DNA of 31,030 nucleotides from HGM10611 sp964384805 (GTDB lineage Bacteria > Bacillota_I > Bacilli_A > ML615J-28 > CAG-313): contig CAYLLO010000013.1 of the NCBI GenBank assembly GCA_964384805.1, positions 1 to 31,030 on the forward strand, given 5' to 3'. Under the pieces are notes generated by a model. The model was not told where the DNA came from, ran no database searches, and saw only the letters and a list, made by a program, of their open reading frames with translations. This document shows, piece after piece, positions 8,369 to 16,207 of this stretch. The translations under genes and the position numbers were made by a program. How positions within the stretch are numbered: position 1 is the stretch's first letter; each line of letters begins with the position of its first letter.

Positions 8369-9632
8369 TGAACATTTTAATGAAACATATTATTATGAAA
8401 AGATAGATAACGGATTGAATGTCTTTTTAATGCCTAAAGATGGTTTTTCGGTAAGCTATGCTGTTTTGACAACCAAGTATGGTTCATTAGATAATAAATT
8501 TATACCTAACAATCAATCTGAATATGTAGAACTACCACTTGGTATAGCCCATTTTTTAGAACACAAAATGTTTGAAATGCCATCTAAGATAGATGTTAAC
8601 TCACTTTTTGCAGAAATCGGAGCTGATGTTAATGCTTATACAACGTATGATTATACAGGGTATTATTTTTCAACAACTAGAAATTTGCCAAAGGCTTTAA
8701 ATTTATTATTAGATTTTGTTCAAACAAAAGGATATACCCCAGAATCTATTGAAGAAGAAAGAGGAATTATTGAGCAAGAACTATTAATGTATCTTGATGA
8801 TCCTAATATTCGCCTCCAAATTGAAGCTCTTAAGACAATGTATCAGAAAAATTTAGTGCGTGAGGATATTGGAGGGACAATTAGCTCTATTAAAAATATT
8901 AATATGGAATTATTAGATTTATGCTATGAAAATTTTTATACCCCCTATAATATGTGTTTAGTAGTAGTAGGAAAATTTAATTTAGAAGAAATAGTAAAAA
9001 TTATAAAAAGTAATCAAAATAGTAAGAAATATATTAATCAACAAGATATTAAACGTAAGTATTATGTTGAAACACAGGAAGTTTATCAAAAATATAATGA
9101 AATAACAATGGATGTTATGATTCCTAAAGTAAGTGTTAATTTAAAACTAGGTTATGAAGAATTGTCAATAGAGAAATTGATAAAAAAAGATTATGCTATT
9201 TCGGCTTTGATGTATCAAGAATTTGATATTACTTCTGATTTCTATCAAAAAATAGAAAATACCAATATTATCAATAATAGTTTTGACTTTGATGTAGTTT
9301 TAGAAAAGACTTATGGATATATTACGTTAACAACAGATACTTATCAACCTCAAGTTTTCATTAAAGAAGTAGTTGAACACTTAAAAAAAATGTCAAAAAT
9401 TGAGGTTTCACAAGAAAGTTTTGAAAGATATAAAAAAATTACTGAAGCTCGAATATTGAAAAAAATGAATAATGTTGAATATTTAGGAAATGTGTTAATC
9501 GAATCTTATTTTGATAAAATAGAAATGTTTAAATATTTAGAATTGATTAAAGAATTGGCTTATGATGATGTTTTAGGAGTTCGTAAATACTTTGTAGAAG
9601 AAGCTATAAGTGTTGTAGTTATCAAGAACTAA
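8352..9632 (+). CDS. M16 family zinc metallopeptidase, YmfH type
   Basis: A 426-residue zinc peptidase. The inverted zinc motif is H67-F-L-E70-H71 (HFLEHKMFE), with the third metal ligand probably E143 in ERGIIEQELLMY. The second half is the usual catalytically silent M16 repeat. The start ATG lies inside the end of the upstream inactive subunit, with an A/G-rich Shine-Dalgarno (AAAGGAAA) in that gene, so the two are probably made in equal amounts as a heterodimer. It is similar in layout to YmfH/MlpA-type peptidases of Firmicutes. The native substrate is not known from sequence. Confidence 0.9.
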   Translation: MKKYVSEHFNETYYYEKIDNGLNVFLMPKDGFSVSYAVLTTKYGSLDNKFIPNNQSEYVELPLGIAHFLEHKMFEMPSKIDVNSLFAEIGADVNAYTTYDYTGYYFSTTRNLPKALNLLLDFVQTKGYTPESIEEERGIIEQELLMYLDDPNIRLQIEALKTMYQKNLVREDIGGTISSIKNINMELLDLCYENFYTPYNMCLVVVGKFNLEEIVKIIKSNQNSKKYINQQDIKRKYYVETQEVYQKYNEITMDVMIPKVSVNLKLGYEELSIEKLIKKDYAISALMYQEFDITSDFYQKIENTNIINNSFDFDVVLEKTYGYITLTTDTYQPQVFIKEVVEHLKKMSKIEVSQESFERYKKITEARILKKMNNVEYLGNVLIESYFDKIEMFKYLELIKELAYDDVLGVRKYFVEEAISVVVIKN

Positions 9633-9712
9633 TTGTATAATTTTAAATTTAATAAAAGTTAGAAAACTACTATTTATGCGTGTATAATTTAGAAGGAATT
9701 TTACACATATTC

Positions 9713-9748
9713 AAAAAAATCATACCAAATTAATGGTATGATTTTTTA
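9713..9748. terminator. bidirectional terminator between the M16 operon and gerC
   Basis: A near-perfect inverted repeat: an A run then ATCATACC, an 8-base loop and GGTATGAT then a T run. It reads as a rho-independent terminator on both strands and overlaps the gerC stop codon, fitting the convergent operons. Confidence 0.9.
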
Positions 9749-10804
9749 TCCACAATATGCTTTGATGTTGTAATTAATTTCAACATTTTCATAAGTAATA
9801 TTAAAGGCTAAATGACCTCTTGCTTTATTTAAAAAATCTACATTAAAAATATCAATTTTATCTTCTTTCATAATACTTAAAACACTATTAATTTCTGTAA
9901 TAATCAATTGTTCAATTTTTTTCATTATTTGCTTTTCAGTTAGACCATGGTCGTTGTTTAGAGTAAGAATTTCATAAGTTATATCTATTTGAAGAATACC
10001 ATCTTTTATATGTTTATCTAGTTTATAATTTTTAATTGAAAATGATAAATTATCTATTGAACTAGTATAAATTGAAAAATTATCTAAAAATTTTAATCCT
10101 TTAACGGCCGAACTATCATATGTAGAAAGAGAGTAATCTTCTTTGATAATGCTATATCCAGTTATTCCAATTGTCTTATATGTTTTGTTATCTTTATGGA
10201 AAACATTCTCTTTAACTGTAATTTTAGGATACATAATATAATAATTAGGCGTCAAAATATCATTTGAAAAGTTTAAAAACATTTTTCGATGATAATCAAA
10301 TCCTGCTTTTTTACCAGTAAGAATGGTATAATAAGATGGTGAATCCGTCATGTTTTCTACTAAATATATATCTTGTAATTTTGAATCGGTTATTAATATT
10401 TCAAAAGTGTAAAAAAATAAGTGACTATTGCGGCAAAAGTAATAAAACTCAAAAATATTTTTTTCATTAAAAAAAGTTTCTGTTAAAATTACAGATTCTA
10501 AATGTTTTAAATTTAAAATTGCCTCTGAAAAAGTTTGAATTTTGATTAAAGTTTCAGTAAGTGTTTTACCTGTAGCTTCTGCTGTAAAACCTAAATTTTC
10601 AGGTTCGGCTATTCCATAATCTACACTTACATTATTTATAGTATTAATAAAATATAAAACAACTGTATATTCTTCAGTGTCAATGTTATAGTCTAACCCC
10701 ATACTTGAAGCAAAAGATACTTCGTGCATTTCTTTCTTATCTTTACAACTAAGCAAAAATAAAGATAAGAAACAGATAAAAATTATAAAAATAGTTTTTT
10801 TCAT
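9746..10804 (-). CDS. gerC: spore germinant receptor C-subunit lipoprotein (Ger(x)C family)
   Basis: A 352-residue lipoprotein. A short basic N-terminus and a hydrophobic stretch end in the lipobox LLSC, with C20 as the lipidated residue. The rest resembles Ger(x)C proteins, the lipoprotein subunit of GerA-type germinant receptors in the inner spore membrane. The start overlaps the gerA stop (ATGA), with GAGGT upstream. It is last in a three-gene operon made in the forespore in related species. The length is slightly below the usual 370-400. Divergence within this family is high, so the call rests partly on the gerA and gerB neighbours. Confidence 0.88.
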   Translation of the reverse strand: MKKTIFIIFICFLSLFLLSCKDKKEMHEVSFASSMGLDYNIDTEEYTVVLYFINTINNVSVDYGIAEPENLGFTAEATGKTLTETLIKIQTFSEAILNLKHLESVILTETFFNEKNIFEFYYFCRNSHLFFYTFEILITDSKLQDIYLVENMTDSPSYYTILTGKKAGFDYHRKMFLNFSNDILTPNYYIMYPKITVKENVFHKDNKTYKTIGITGYSIIKEDYSLSTYDSSAVKGLKFLDNFSIYTSSIDNLSFSIKNYKLDKHIKDGILQIDITYEILTLNNDHGLTEKQIMKKIEQLIITEINSVLSIMKEDKIDIFNVDFLNKARGHLAFNITYENVEINYNIKAYCG

Positions 10805-12156
10805 CGTTTTGACCTCGGAATGAAAAAGTCTTTAATATTGGTTTTTGATATAGGAGTTATAGGAAAGAGGTAAGGGACATCAAATGATTTTAAAGATGAT
10901 AAATAAGCGATAACTAAGAATGATGCTAAAAAGAAACCTAACATTCCTAAAAAATGTGAACAAATTAAAATAAATAGTCGAAAATTAGAAATTGCAGATA
11001 TCATATGTGTATTATTAGTAAAAGCATAACTTGATAAGTAAGCCATTGAGGTGATTAATAAAATTAATGGACCGATTAAACCACTATTAATTGCATTTTG
11101 ACCGATAAACAGACTTCCTAATATAACAATGATATTTTGTACATAAGATGGGGATGATCTGCTTGCTGCAAAACGATAAAATTCAAATAACAAAAGAACG
11201 GCTATTATTTCTAAAAAAATTGTATAACTAGTACCTCTTTCAGTTAGTTTTAAGTTAGAAATTAAGGATATTGTTAAACTATCTGGATTAAAGTTAATAA
11301 TGGCAACCGCAAATCCTAAACCAAAAAGTGATAAAACTAAAAAGAAGAGCACAAAAATTTTATTTAAAATAGAATAAAATGCTGGAGTATTGACTGAGTT
11401 TTTCATATTGGAAAAACTAGTAATGTTCACTGGGACAATTAATCCTAAAGGAGAATTGTCAAGAATAATGCCCGTTCTACCTTCTGTTAATGCCGAAGAA
11501 AAGTTTTCTGGATAACCAGTGGTTAAAGTCATTGGCATTAAAGAGTTTTTTTGAAATAATTTGCTAATTGAATTGATAGAAACGGGAAATTTTGGTTCAG
11601 CAGTTTTAATAGTTTTGACAATTTCATCATGATATTTATTAAATTCTTTTAGATATGTTACATATATCGTTGTTTTATTAGTTTCTCCAAAAGTTAATTC
11701 TTCAACAATTAGGTCTGTTGTTTTCAATCTTTTTCTAATTAATGCAAGATTTGTTTGGGCATCTTCTACAAAACCATCGGAGGATCCAAATAGATTGATA
11801 GGGTCTAGATTGCTTTTTTCAGGTGTTCGAAGAGGCTTTTTAACAAGAACTATTTCATAAAAAAATTCATTGTCAATGAAAAGTAATATTCTACCCATAA
11901 AAATACTATCAGAAATCTTTTTAATATCAATATCTTGCATAAAGTTGAAAACACCAGGGAAAATAGCTGTCAAATTTCTAAAATTAGTATCATTAATAAG
12001 AGGCATATAATAAGCGTCAAAATCATAAATATTACCTTGATTTTCTGTATATATACATAGATAATAATGATGTTCTTTATAAAATTCAGTAATACTAACA
12101 TCCGGAGAGTATTTAAAATATGTTTTTAATTCTTCATAATTAGGAATAATTTTCAT
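10801..12156 (-). CDS. gerA: spore germinant receptor A-subunit (GerA family)
   Basis: A 451-residue GerA-family protein. A soluble N-terminal region of about 250 residues (with the conserved ILDNSPLGLIVPV segment near residue 235) is followed by four to five membrane segments and a short cytoplasmic tail. A-subunits form oligomeric ion channels in the spore membrane that open on nutrient sensing. It is a little shorter than the common 480-500 residues. A strong Shine-Dalgarno AAAGGAG lies inside the end of gerB, and the two genes overlap by 17 bases. It also overlaps gerC by 4 bases. All three should be translated together. The germinant is unknown. Confidence 0.93.
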   Translation of the reverse strand: MKIIPNYEELKTYFKYSPDVSITEFYKEHHYYLCIYTENQGNIYDFDAYYMPLINDTNFRNLTAIFPGVFNFMQDIDIKKISDSIFMGRILLFIDNEFFYEIVLVKKPLRTPEKSNLDPINLFGSSDGFVEDAQTNLALIRKRLKTTDLIVEELTFGETNKTTIYVTYLKEFNKYHDEIVKTIKTAEPKFPVSINSISKLFQKNSLMPMTLTTGYPENFSSALTEGRTGIILDNSPLGLIVPVNITSFSNMKNSVNTPAFYSILNKIFVLFFLVLSLFGLGFAVAIINFNPDSLTISLISNLKLTERGTSYTIFLEIIAVLLLFEFYRFAASRSSPSYVQNIIVILGSLFIGQNAINSGLIGPLILLITSMAYLSSYAFTNNTHMISAISNFRLFILICSHFLGMLGFFLASFLVIAYLSSLKSFDVPYLFPITPISKTNIKDFFIPRSKR

Positions 12157-13156
12157 TTTTAATTCTCCTTTGTTGATAAATAATAAATAAATATAAAAAG
12201 ATAATTAATCCTAAATTAATATAACTAATAAATAGTTTTAATTTTTCATAATATATCATCTGAATGATAAGGAGAATAATGATTAGACCTAAAAAAGGAA
12301 TTGACATAATACGTTTTTTATTAGCGAATACTTGAATTGCTAGATTTGCGTATAAAGATCCTTTGTATAATAATGTTATAAGTACATTGATGAGTAAAAC
12401 AATGTCATAATGACCGATATGATTTTTACTACTGTACATAAAAAAAACTTCAACTGCTGGGGTTTTTAGACCATCATAAAACTGGTAATTTACTATTGTT
12501 AAATTAATAATTAGTTGAATACTACAAAATATTAAGGTAATTACGCCGCTAATCATTATAGTTTTTTTTTGAGCATAATTATTTTCAGGATTTTCAATAA
12601 AAAGATATAAAAGATTATCCAAGGGAATAATTAAAAAAAATATATTTTGAATAATCGATAAAGTATTTAATTCAATAGGAAATAGAAACATAATATCATT
12701 TTCATTACTAATTGTTAAACCTAAACAAGCTAGAATAATATAGCATATTGACCATACAAATCCAACTCTAATAATAGAAGTAGTTTTAAATAAAGATAAT
12801 AATAGTATTAAAAAACTACAACCAATAATAAATGTAAAAATACTGCTTTCTTCATAAAACCAATTTGTTAAAATAATGCTACTATAATAAATAATAAGAC
12901 TAATTGAAAGAAAAGAATAAATAAAAATAATAAATTTAAAAACTAATTTATTTTTGATGATTTGATAATTTTTATAATCTTTTTTAAAAAACAGCATTAA
13001 AAATAGAAAAGGTATTATGGTAAATAAAGGAACTAGCCAAGAATATTTAGTATAATTGTTCATTACTAAAGATGAATAAGTAAGATTTGCTAAGTTGATA
13101 TTAAAGGTTATCATGTTTAAATAAAACATAATTTGGGATGATATTCTGTTTTTCAT
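12140..13156 (-). CDS. gerB: spore germinant receptor B-subunit, permease-like (GerB family)
   Basis: A 338-residue, very hydrophobic protein with about ten predicted membrane helices. It fits the GerAB/spore germination permease group of the APC superfamily, whose members bind the nutrient germinant. The N-terminus (ISSQIMFYLNMITFNINLANL) is followed by repeated helices, and the C-terminus is basic. It is shorter than the usual 360-370. It is first in the operon, unlike the common A-B-C order. The Shine-Dalgarno AGGTGA is well placed. I could not identify a forespore sigma promoter upstream. Confidence 0.87.
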   Translation of the reverse strand: MKNRISSQIMFYLNMITFNINLANLTYSSLVMNNYTKYSWLVPLFTIIPFLFLMLFFKKDYKNYQIIKNKLVFKFIIFIYSFLSISLIIYYSSIILTNWFYEESSIFTFIIGCSFLILLLSLFKTTSIIRVGFVWSICYIILACLGLTISNENDIMFLFPIELNTLSIIQNIFFLIIPLDNLLYLFIENPENNYAQKKTIMISGVITLIFCSIQLIINLTIVNYQFYDGLKTPAVEVFFMYSSKNHIGHYDIVLLINVLITLLYKGSLYANLAIQVFANKKRIMSIPFLGLIIILLIIQMIYYEKLKLFISYINLGLIIFLYLFIIYQQRRIKNENYS

Positions 13157-13389
13157 TGTTTCACCTAATATTATTTTTAACTCTAATAATATTTTTATAC
13201 AAATCTTTCTATTTAAACTTTTTTATCAAAATAAAGTTAAAACTATATAAAAAATAGTCAATAAAAGGATACTTAAAAATTCGAAAAGTATTATAAATAA
13301 TGAAATAAAAGTAAAATAAGAGGTTTTTATTTTTAAAGTTTTTATGGTAAAGTATTTATACATTCAATAATATCAGAAAGAGGTTAAAA
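13157..13389. other. divergent intergenic region between gerB and ssb
   Basis: A very AT-rich 233-base stretch between divergently transcribed genes. It contains an inverted repeat ATACTT/AAGTAT at 13269-13291. I see no sigma-G or sigma-F consensus for gerB that I would defend, and only a weak A/T-rich -10-like sequence before ssb. No coding region is seen. Confidence 0.5.
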
Positions 13390-13722
13390 ATGTTAAATAA
13401 TGTAATTTTAGTAGGAAGATTAGCAGGAGATCCTGAAGTTAGGATGTTAGATAGTGGATTATCTGTTTGTAATATAACACTTGCTGTAACAAGAAGTTTT
13501 AAGAATTCTAATGGTGAATTAGAAGTGGATTTCATAAAATGTACATTATGGGAAGGAATAGCAAGTGCTGCTGCTGAATATTGTAAGAAGGGATCGATTA
13601 TAGGAATTAAGGGAAGGTTGATTTCTAAAGATTATGTAATATCAACAGATGCAGATGAAGAGAAAAAAACCATTAAAATTGTAGAAGTCGTAGGCGAGAG
13701 AGTTTCATTTATAAAAATATGA
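13390..13722 (+). CDS. ssb: short single-stranded DNA-binding protein, no acidic C-terminal tail
   Basis: A 110-residue OB-fold protein of the SSB family, starting with MLNNVILVGRLAGDPEVR. It contains the central VDFIKCTLWEGIA strand and the KKGSIIGIKGRLISKDY segment. It coats single-stranded DNA during replication, repair or recombination. It stops directly after the OB fold, lacking the flexible linker and the DDDIPF-like tip through which main SSBs recruit partner proteins. It therefore resembles secondary SSBs such as SsbB of competence systems more than the replicative SsbA, which normally lies between rpsF and rpsR. It stands alone with its own Shine-Dalgarno (AGAAAGAGG). Confidence 0.92.
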   Translation: MLNNVILVGRLAGDPEVRMLDSGLSVCNITLAVTRSFKNSNGELEVDFIKCTLWEGIASAAAEYCKKGSIIGIKGRLISKDYVISTDADEEKKTIKIVEVVGERVSFIKI

Positions 13723-13767
13723 TTTTCAAAAAAAGTTACCCTATTTAAAACAAAAAAAGAATCATTA

Positions 13768-13776
13768 TGATATAAT
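13768..13776 (+). promoter_or_regulatory. extended -10 promoter of thyA-folA
   Basis: TGATATAAT, identical to the box before yggS. There is no good -35 at 17 bases. If used, transcription starts near 13783 and gives a leader of about 205 bases. Confidence 0.6.
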
Positions 13777-13915
13777 AAACTAAAGAAAAAGAGCTGAACA
13801 TTGTATAGCAATTAACATGTTTGGTACCCGATATATGTATTAAATAAAAATAGATTTTTAGCATGTTGTATGGTTTAGGTAAAAGGATTTTTTTGATATG
13901 TTAATTATTGATAGT

Positions 13916-13933
13916 TTGTTAAACTTTTAACAA
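13916..13933 (+). repeat. perfect palindrome TTGTTAAA-CT-TTTAACAA
   Basis: Two perfect 8-base arms with a 2-base centre, shortly before the thyA translation signals. The form is that of a dimeric repressor operator, or a small RNA hairpin. Confidence 0.6.
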
Positions 13934-13940
13934 TAATAAA

Positions 13941-13976
13941 AAATGAAAGGAGAAACGTAGACAATAGGATTTCTAC
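13941..13976 (+). promoter_or_regulatory. shared Shine-Dalgarno/hairpin leader module, thyA copy
   Basis: The first 21 bases are identical to 30646-30666 upstream of the HU-family gene. They contain AAAGGAG (13946-13952) and GTAGA (13957-13961), which can pair with TCTAC (13972-13976). The thyA ATG at 13990 has no Shine-Dalgarno in the normal window. Folding the hairpin would bring the upstream AAAGGAG to an effective 17 bases from the start. Confidence 0.7.
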
Positions 13977-13989
13977 TTGACTAATTATT

Positions 13990-14871
13990 ATGAAGCAATA
14001 TTTAGATTTATGTAAAACCGTTTTAAGTAAGGGAACAATTAAAGCAGATCGAACTGGGACTGGTACTATTTCTTATTTTGGATGTCAAATGCGTTTTGAT
14101 TTATCTGAAGGATATCCCTTATTGACTACTAAAAAAGTACATTTACCTGCTATTATTCATGAACTATTATGGTTTATTAAAGGTGATACAAATATTAAAT
14201 ATTTAGTGGATAATAATGTGCGAATTTGGAATGAATGGCCTTATGATAAATATACTAAACTTCCTGAATATCAAGGCGAGACATTAGAAGAGTTTGTTGA
14301 AAAAATTAAAAAGGATACTGATTTTGCTTTAAAATATGGTGATTTAGGCCCTGTCTATGGCAAACAATGGCGTGCTTTTGGGAGTCCTGAAGGGAAAATG
14401 GTCGATCAATTAGGAAAAGTAATTGAAGAAATTAAACATAATCCAAATTCTAGAAGACTAATAGTTAATGCTTGGAATCCTATTTATATTGACGAGATGG
14501 CTTTACCTCCATGTCATATGATGTTTCAATTTTATGTAAATAATGGGAAATTATCATGTATGTTGTATCAACGTTCTGCAGATATTTTTTTAGGGGTACC
14601 TTTTAATATTGCTTCATATGCATTATTAACCATGATGATTGCTAAAATTTGTAATTTAGAATTGGGTGAATTTATTCATACTATAGGTGATGCCCATATT
14701 TATACTAATCATTTTGAACAAATTGAGCGTCAATTAAAAAGAGAACCTCGTGAATTACCAAAAATGATTATTCATGGTAATCAAAAAAATATAGAAGATT
14801 TTAAATATGAAGATTTCGAACTTGTGGGATATAATCCGCATAAAGGAATTAAAGCAAAGGTGGCTGTATGA
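13990..14871 (+). CDS. thyA: thymidylate synthase
   Basis: A 293-residue ThyA that makes dTMP from dUMP using methylene-tetrahydrofolate, which is oxidised to dihydrofolate. The start is fixed by the family N-terminus (MKQYLDL, then RTGTGT with phosphate-binding R21). The catalytic cysteine is C175 in LPPCHMMFQFYV. RRLIVNAWNP supplies the phosphate-binding arginines, and QRSADIFLGVPFNIASYALL and the HIYTNH segment follow. The length is between the E. coli (264) and Lactobacillus (316) forms, because of an insert at about residues 85-115. It overlaps folA by 4 bases (ATGA), coupling dihydrofolate production to its recycling. It lacks a nearby Shine-Dalgarno and uses the shared leader module. 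Confidence 0.97.
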   Translation: MKQYLDLCKTVLSKGTIKADRTGTGTISYFGCQMRFDLSEGYPLLTTKKVHLPAIIHELLWFIKGDTNIKYLVDNNVRIWNEWPYDKYTKLPEYQGETLEEFVEKIKKDTDFALKYGDLGPVYGKQWRAFGSPEGKMVDQLGKVIEEIKHNPNSRRLIVNAWNPIYIDEMALPPCHMMFQFYVNNGKLSCMLYQRSADIFLGVPFNIASYALLTMMIAKICNLELGEFIHTIGDAHIYTNHFEQIERQLKREPRELPKMIIHGNQKNIEDFKYEDFELVGYNPHKGIKAKVAV

Positions 14872-15344
14872 TTTCAATTATTGTGGCTATTGGGAAAAAA
14901 GGGATAATAGGTAAAGGAAATGATTTACCTTGGTATTATCCTGAGGACTTAAAATATTTCAAAAAAATGACGTTTAATAAATCGGTTTTTATGGGATACA
15001 ATACATACCTATCTATATACAATCGAAATGGGAAAGCATTGCCTAATCGAACTAATTATGTTTTAACATATGAGGATACTTTACCAGGGGAAGGTATTGT
15101 AGTAAAAGATTTAGAGCAATTCACAAAAAAACATGAAGAAGAAGTTTTTTGTATTGGGGGGAAAATGATTTACAAAATGGTTCTTCCTTATGCAAAACGT
15201 TTGTATATTACAAGAGTAAATAAAGAATATGATGGAGATGTTTATTTTCCTGAATATGATGAATCTCTTTTTGAATTAATTTCAAGTATAGAATCGGGAG
15301 ATTTAACATTTGAAGTTTACGAAAGAAAAGCTGATGTTAAATAA
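14868..15344 (+). CDS. folA: dihydrofolate reductase
   Basis: A 158-residue DHFR that reduces the dihydrofolate made by ThyA with NADPH. LPWYYPEDLKYF contains the substrate-binding acid E26. The CIGGKMIY motif and the YITRVNKEYDGDVYFPE region are also present. An unusual point is the segment normally written MGRKT: it is MGYNT here, replacing the R44-H/K45 pair that grips the NADPH 2'-phosphate, and three extra residues follow before ALPNRTNYVLT. The enzyme is probably still a DHFR, but its cofactor preference may differ. A terminator follows, so thyA-folA is a two-gene operon. Confidence 0.94.
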   Translation: MISIIVAIGKKGIIGKGNDLPWYYPEDLKYFKKMTFNKSVFMGYNTYLSIYNRNGKALPNRTNYVLTYEDTLPGEGIVVKDLEQFTKKHEEEVFCIGGKMIYKMVLPYAKRLYITRVNKEYDGDVYFPEYDESLFELISSIESGDLTFEVYERKADVK

Positions 15345-15348
15345 CCTC

Positions 15349-15383
15349 AAAAAAAGTCTAAAGTTAATACCTTAGACTTTTTT
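15349..15383 (+). terminator. rho-independent terminator of thyA-folA
   Basis: An A run plus GTCTAA, a short loop and TTAGAC followed by a T run, directly after the folA stop codon. Confidence 0.9.
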
Positions 15384-15480
15384 AAAAAATAGTAATAATT
15401 ATGATTATATTATTATAAAAATAGGCAAGTCTACACTAGACGTGATAGTTTTATAACTTAAAAATAGTGAAAAAATTTTT

Positions 15481-16071
15481 TTATATTAAATTAAAATTTT
15501 CTTCTTGACAATTTAAAATCATTTTTTGAAATTTATTGTCATCATATATTAAGAAATTTAAAGATGCATTGGGAATTCCAGAATCAAATTTAAGAGTATT
15601 ATCATGAGGAATAAGTAATGATTTTATGAAATGTGAATGTGATACGATTAGAATATTTTTCCCTTGATAGTTTTTTAAAACTTTATTTATAAAAGATGTA
15701 CCACGATTTATTATGTCCTGTTCACTTTCTTCATTTGAAAAAAAGTTTTTCTCAATTAAATAGTAGTTTTCTTCTGTTATTGGAAGACCTTCTGCTTCTC
15801 CAAATGAACGTTCAATAGCAAGTTCATCAGTGATTATTTTCTTTTTGTAGTTAATAGTTTGACAGATGATTTCAGATGTTTGATAAGCTCTAATTAATGG
15901 GCTGCTAATTATGATGTCCCATTTAATAGGACATTTTTTTATTAGTTCAGCAGTTTTATTAGCTTGAGAAATACCAATACTATTTAATGGGAGATTGCTT
16001 CGCCCTTGGAAAGTACGTGATTTATTACCATTTGTTTGACCATGTCTGATGCAGCAAATTATTGTTTTCAT
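15481..16071 (-). CDS. histidine phosphatase family protein (phosphoglycerate mutase-like)
   Basis: A 196-residue cytoplasmic phosphatase of the branch 1 histidine phosphatase superfamily. The catalytic histidine is H10 in the RHG motif (CIRHGQTNGN). Supporting residues are R61 (SSPLIRAYQT), the proton donor E87 (AIERSFGEAEG) and a second histidine H145 (VSHSHFIKS). The short length and the E-R-x-F-G pattern fit broad phosphatases such as PhoE/CobC-like enzymes better than glycolytic phosphoglycerate mutase. The substrate cannot be read from sequence. The start is supported by AGGAG on the minus strand. It has its own promoter and lies alone between thyA-folA and pdp. Confidence 0.88.
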   Translation of the reverse strand: MKTIICCIRHGQTNGNKSRTFQGRSNLPLNSIGISQANKTAELIKKCPIKWDIIISSPLIRAYQTSEIICQTINYKKKIITDELAIERSFGEAEGLPITEENYYLIEKNFFSNEESEQDIINRGTSFINKVLKNYQGKNILIVSHSHFIKSLLIPHDNTLKFDSGIPNASLNFLIYDDNKFQKMILNCQEENFNLI

Positions 16072-16106
16072 TTCTAACTCCTATATTTATTAATTATCAT
16101 ATTTTG

Positions 16107-16115
16107 ATTATATCA
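16107..16115 (-). promoter_or_regulatory. extended -10 promoter of the histidine phosphatase gene
   Basis: The minus strand reads TGATATAAT, 36 bases before the ATG, the same box as several other genes in the window. The -35 is weak. Confidence 0.6.
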
Positions 16116-16150
16116 TAAATATTAATTAGAATAATATTTAACATAAATGT

Positions 16151-16179
16151 TTGCGTTTTCATCTGGTTTATGATACAAT
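16151..16179 (+). promoter_or_regulatory. sigma-A-type promoter of the pyrimidine nucleoside phosphorylase gene
   Basis: TTGCGT (16151-16156), a 17-base spacer and extended -10 TGATACAAT ending at 16179. It occupies the region where an in-frame upstream start codon would lie, which argues for the ATG at 16208. Confidence 0.7.
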
Positions 16180-16207
16180 ATTAGCACTAACAGAAAGAGG
16201 TAAAATT

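Larger units (their letters stand above)
13723..13989 (+). promoter_or_regulatory. long leader region of thyA-folA
   Basis: This 267-base non-coding stretch holds an extended -10 box (13768-13776), an approximately 200-base untranslated leader with AACATG/CATGTT arms, a T7 run after GGTAAAAGGA, an 8-bp palindrome (13916-13933), and the leader module shared with the HU gene (13941-13976). I cannot match the leader to a known riboswitch class. Confidence 0.6.

Noticed and set aside
13821..13830. T-box-like TGGTACC in the thyA leader
   Set aside because: Only seven bases match. There is no stem I, specifier loop or antiterminator/terminator pair, and thyA is not a usual T-box target.
15430..15450. 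GTCTA-CAC-TAGAC hairpin after the thyA-folA terminator
   Set aside because: A short stem without a T run at the proper distance; it could be chance, so no terminator is called for the histidine phosphatase gene.
16151..16207. Longer N-terminus for the pyrimidine nucleoside phosphorylase
   Set aside because: The extra 19 codons lie over the promoter and start point, while ATG at 16208 has a good Shine-Dalgarno and the family N-terminus.
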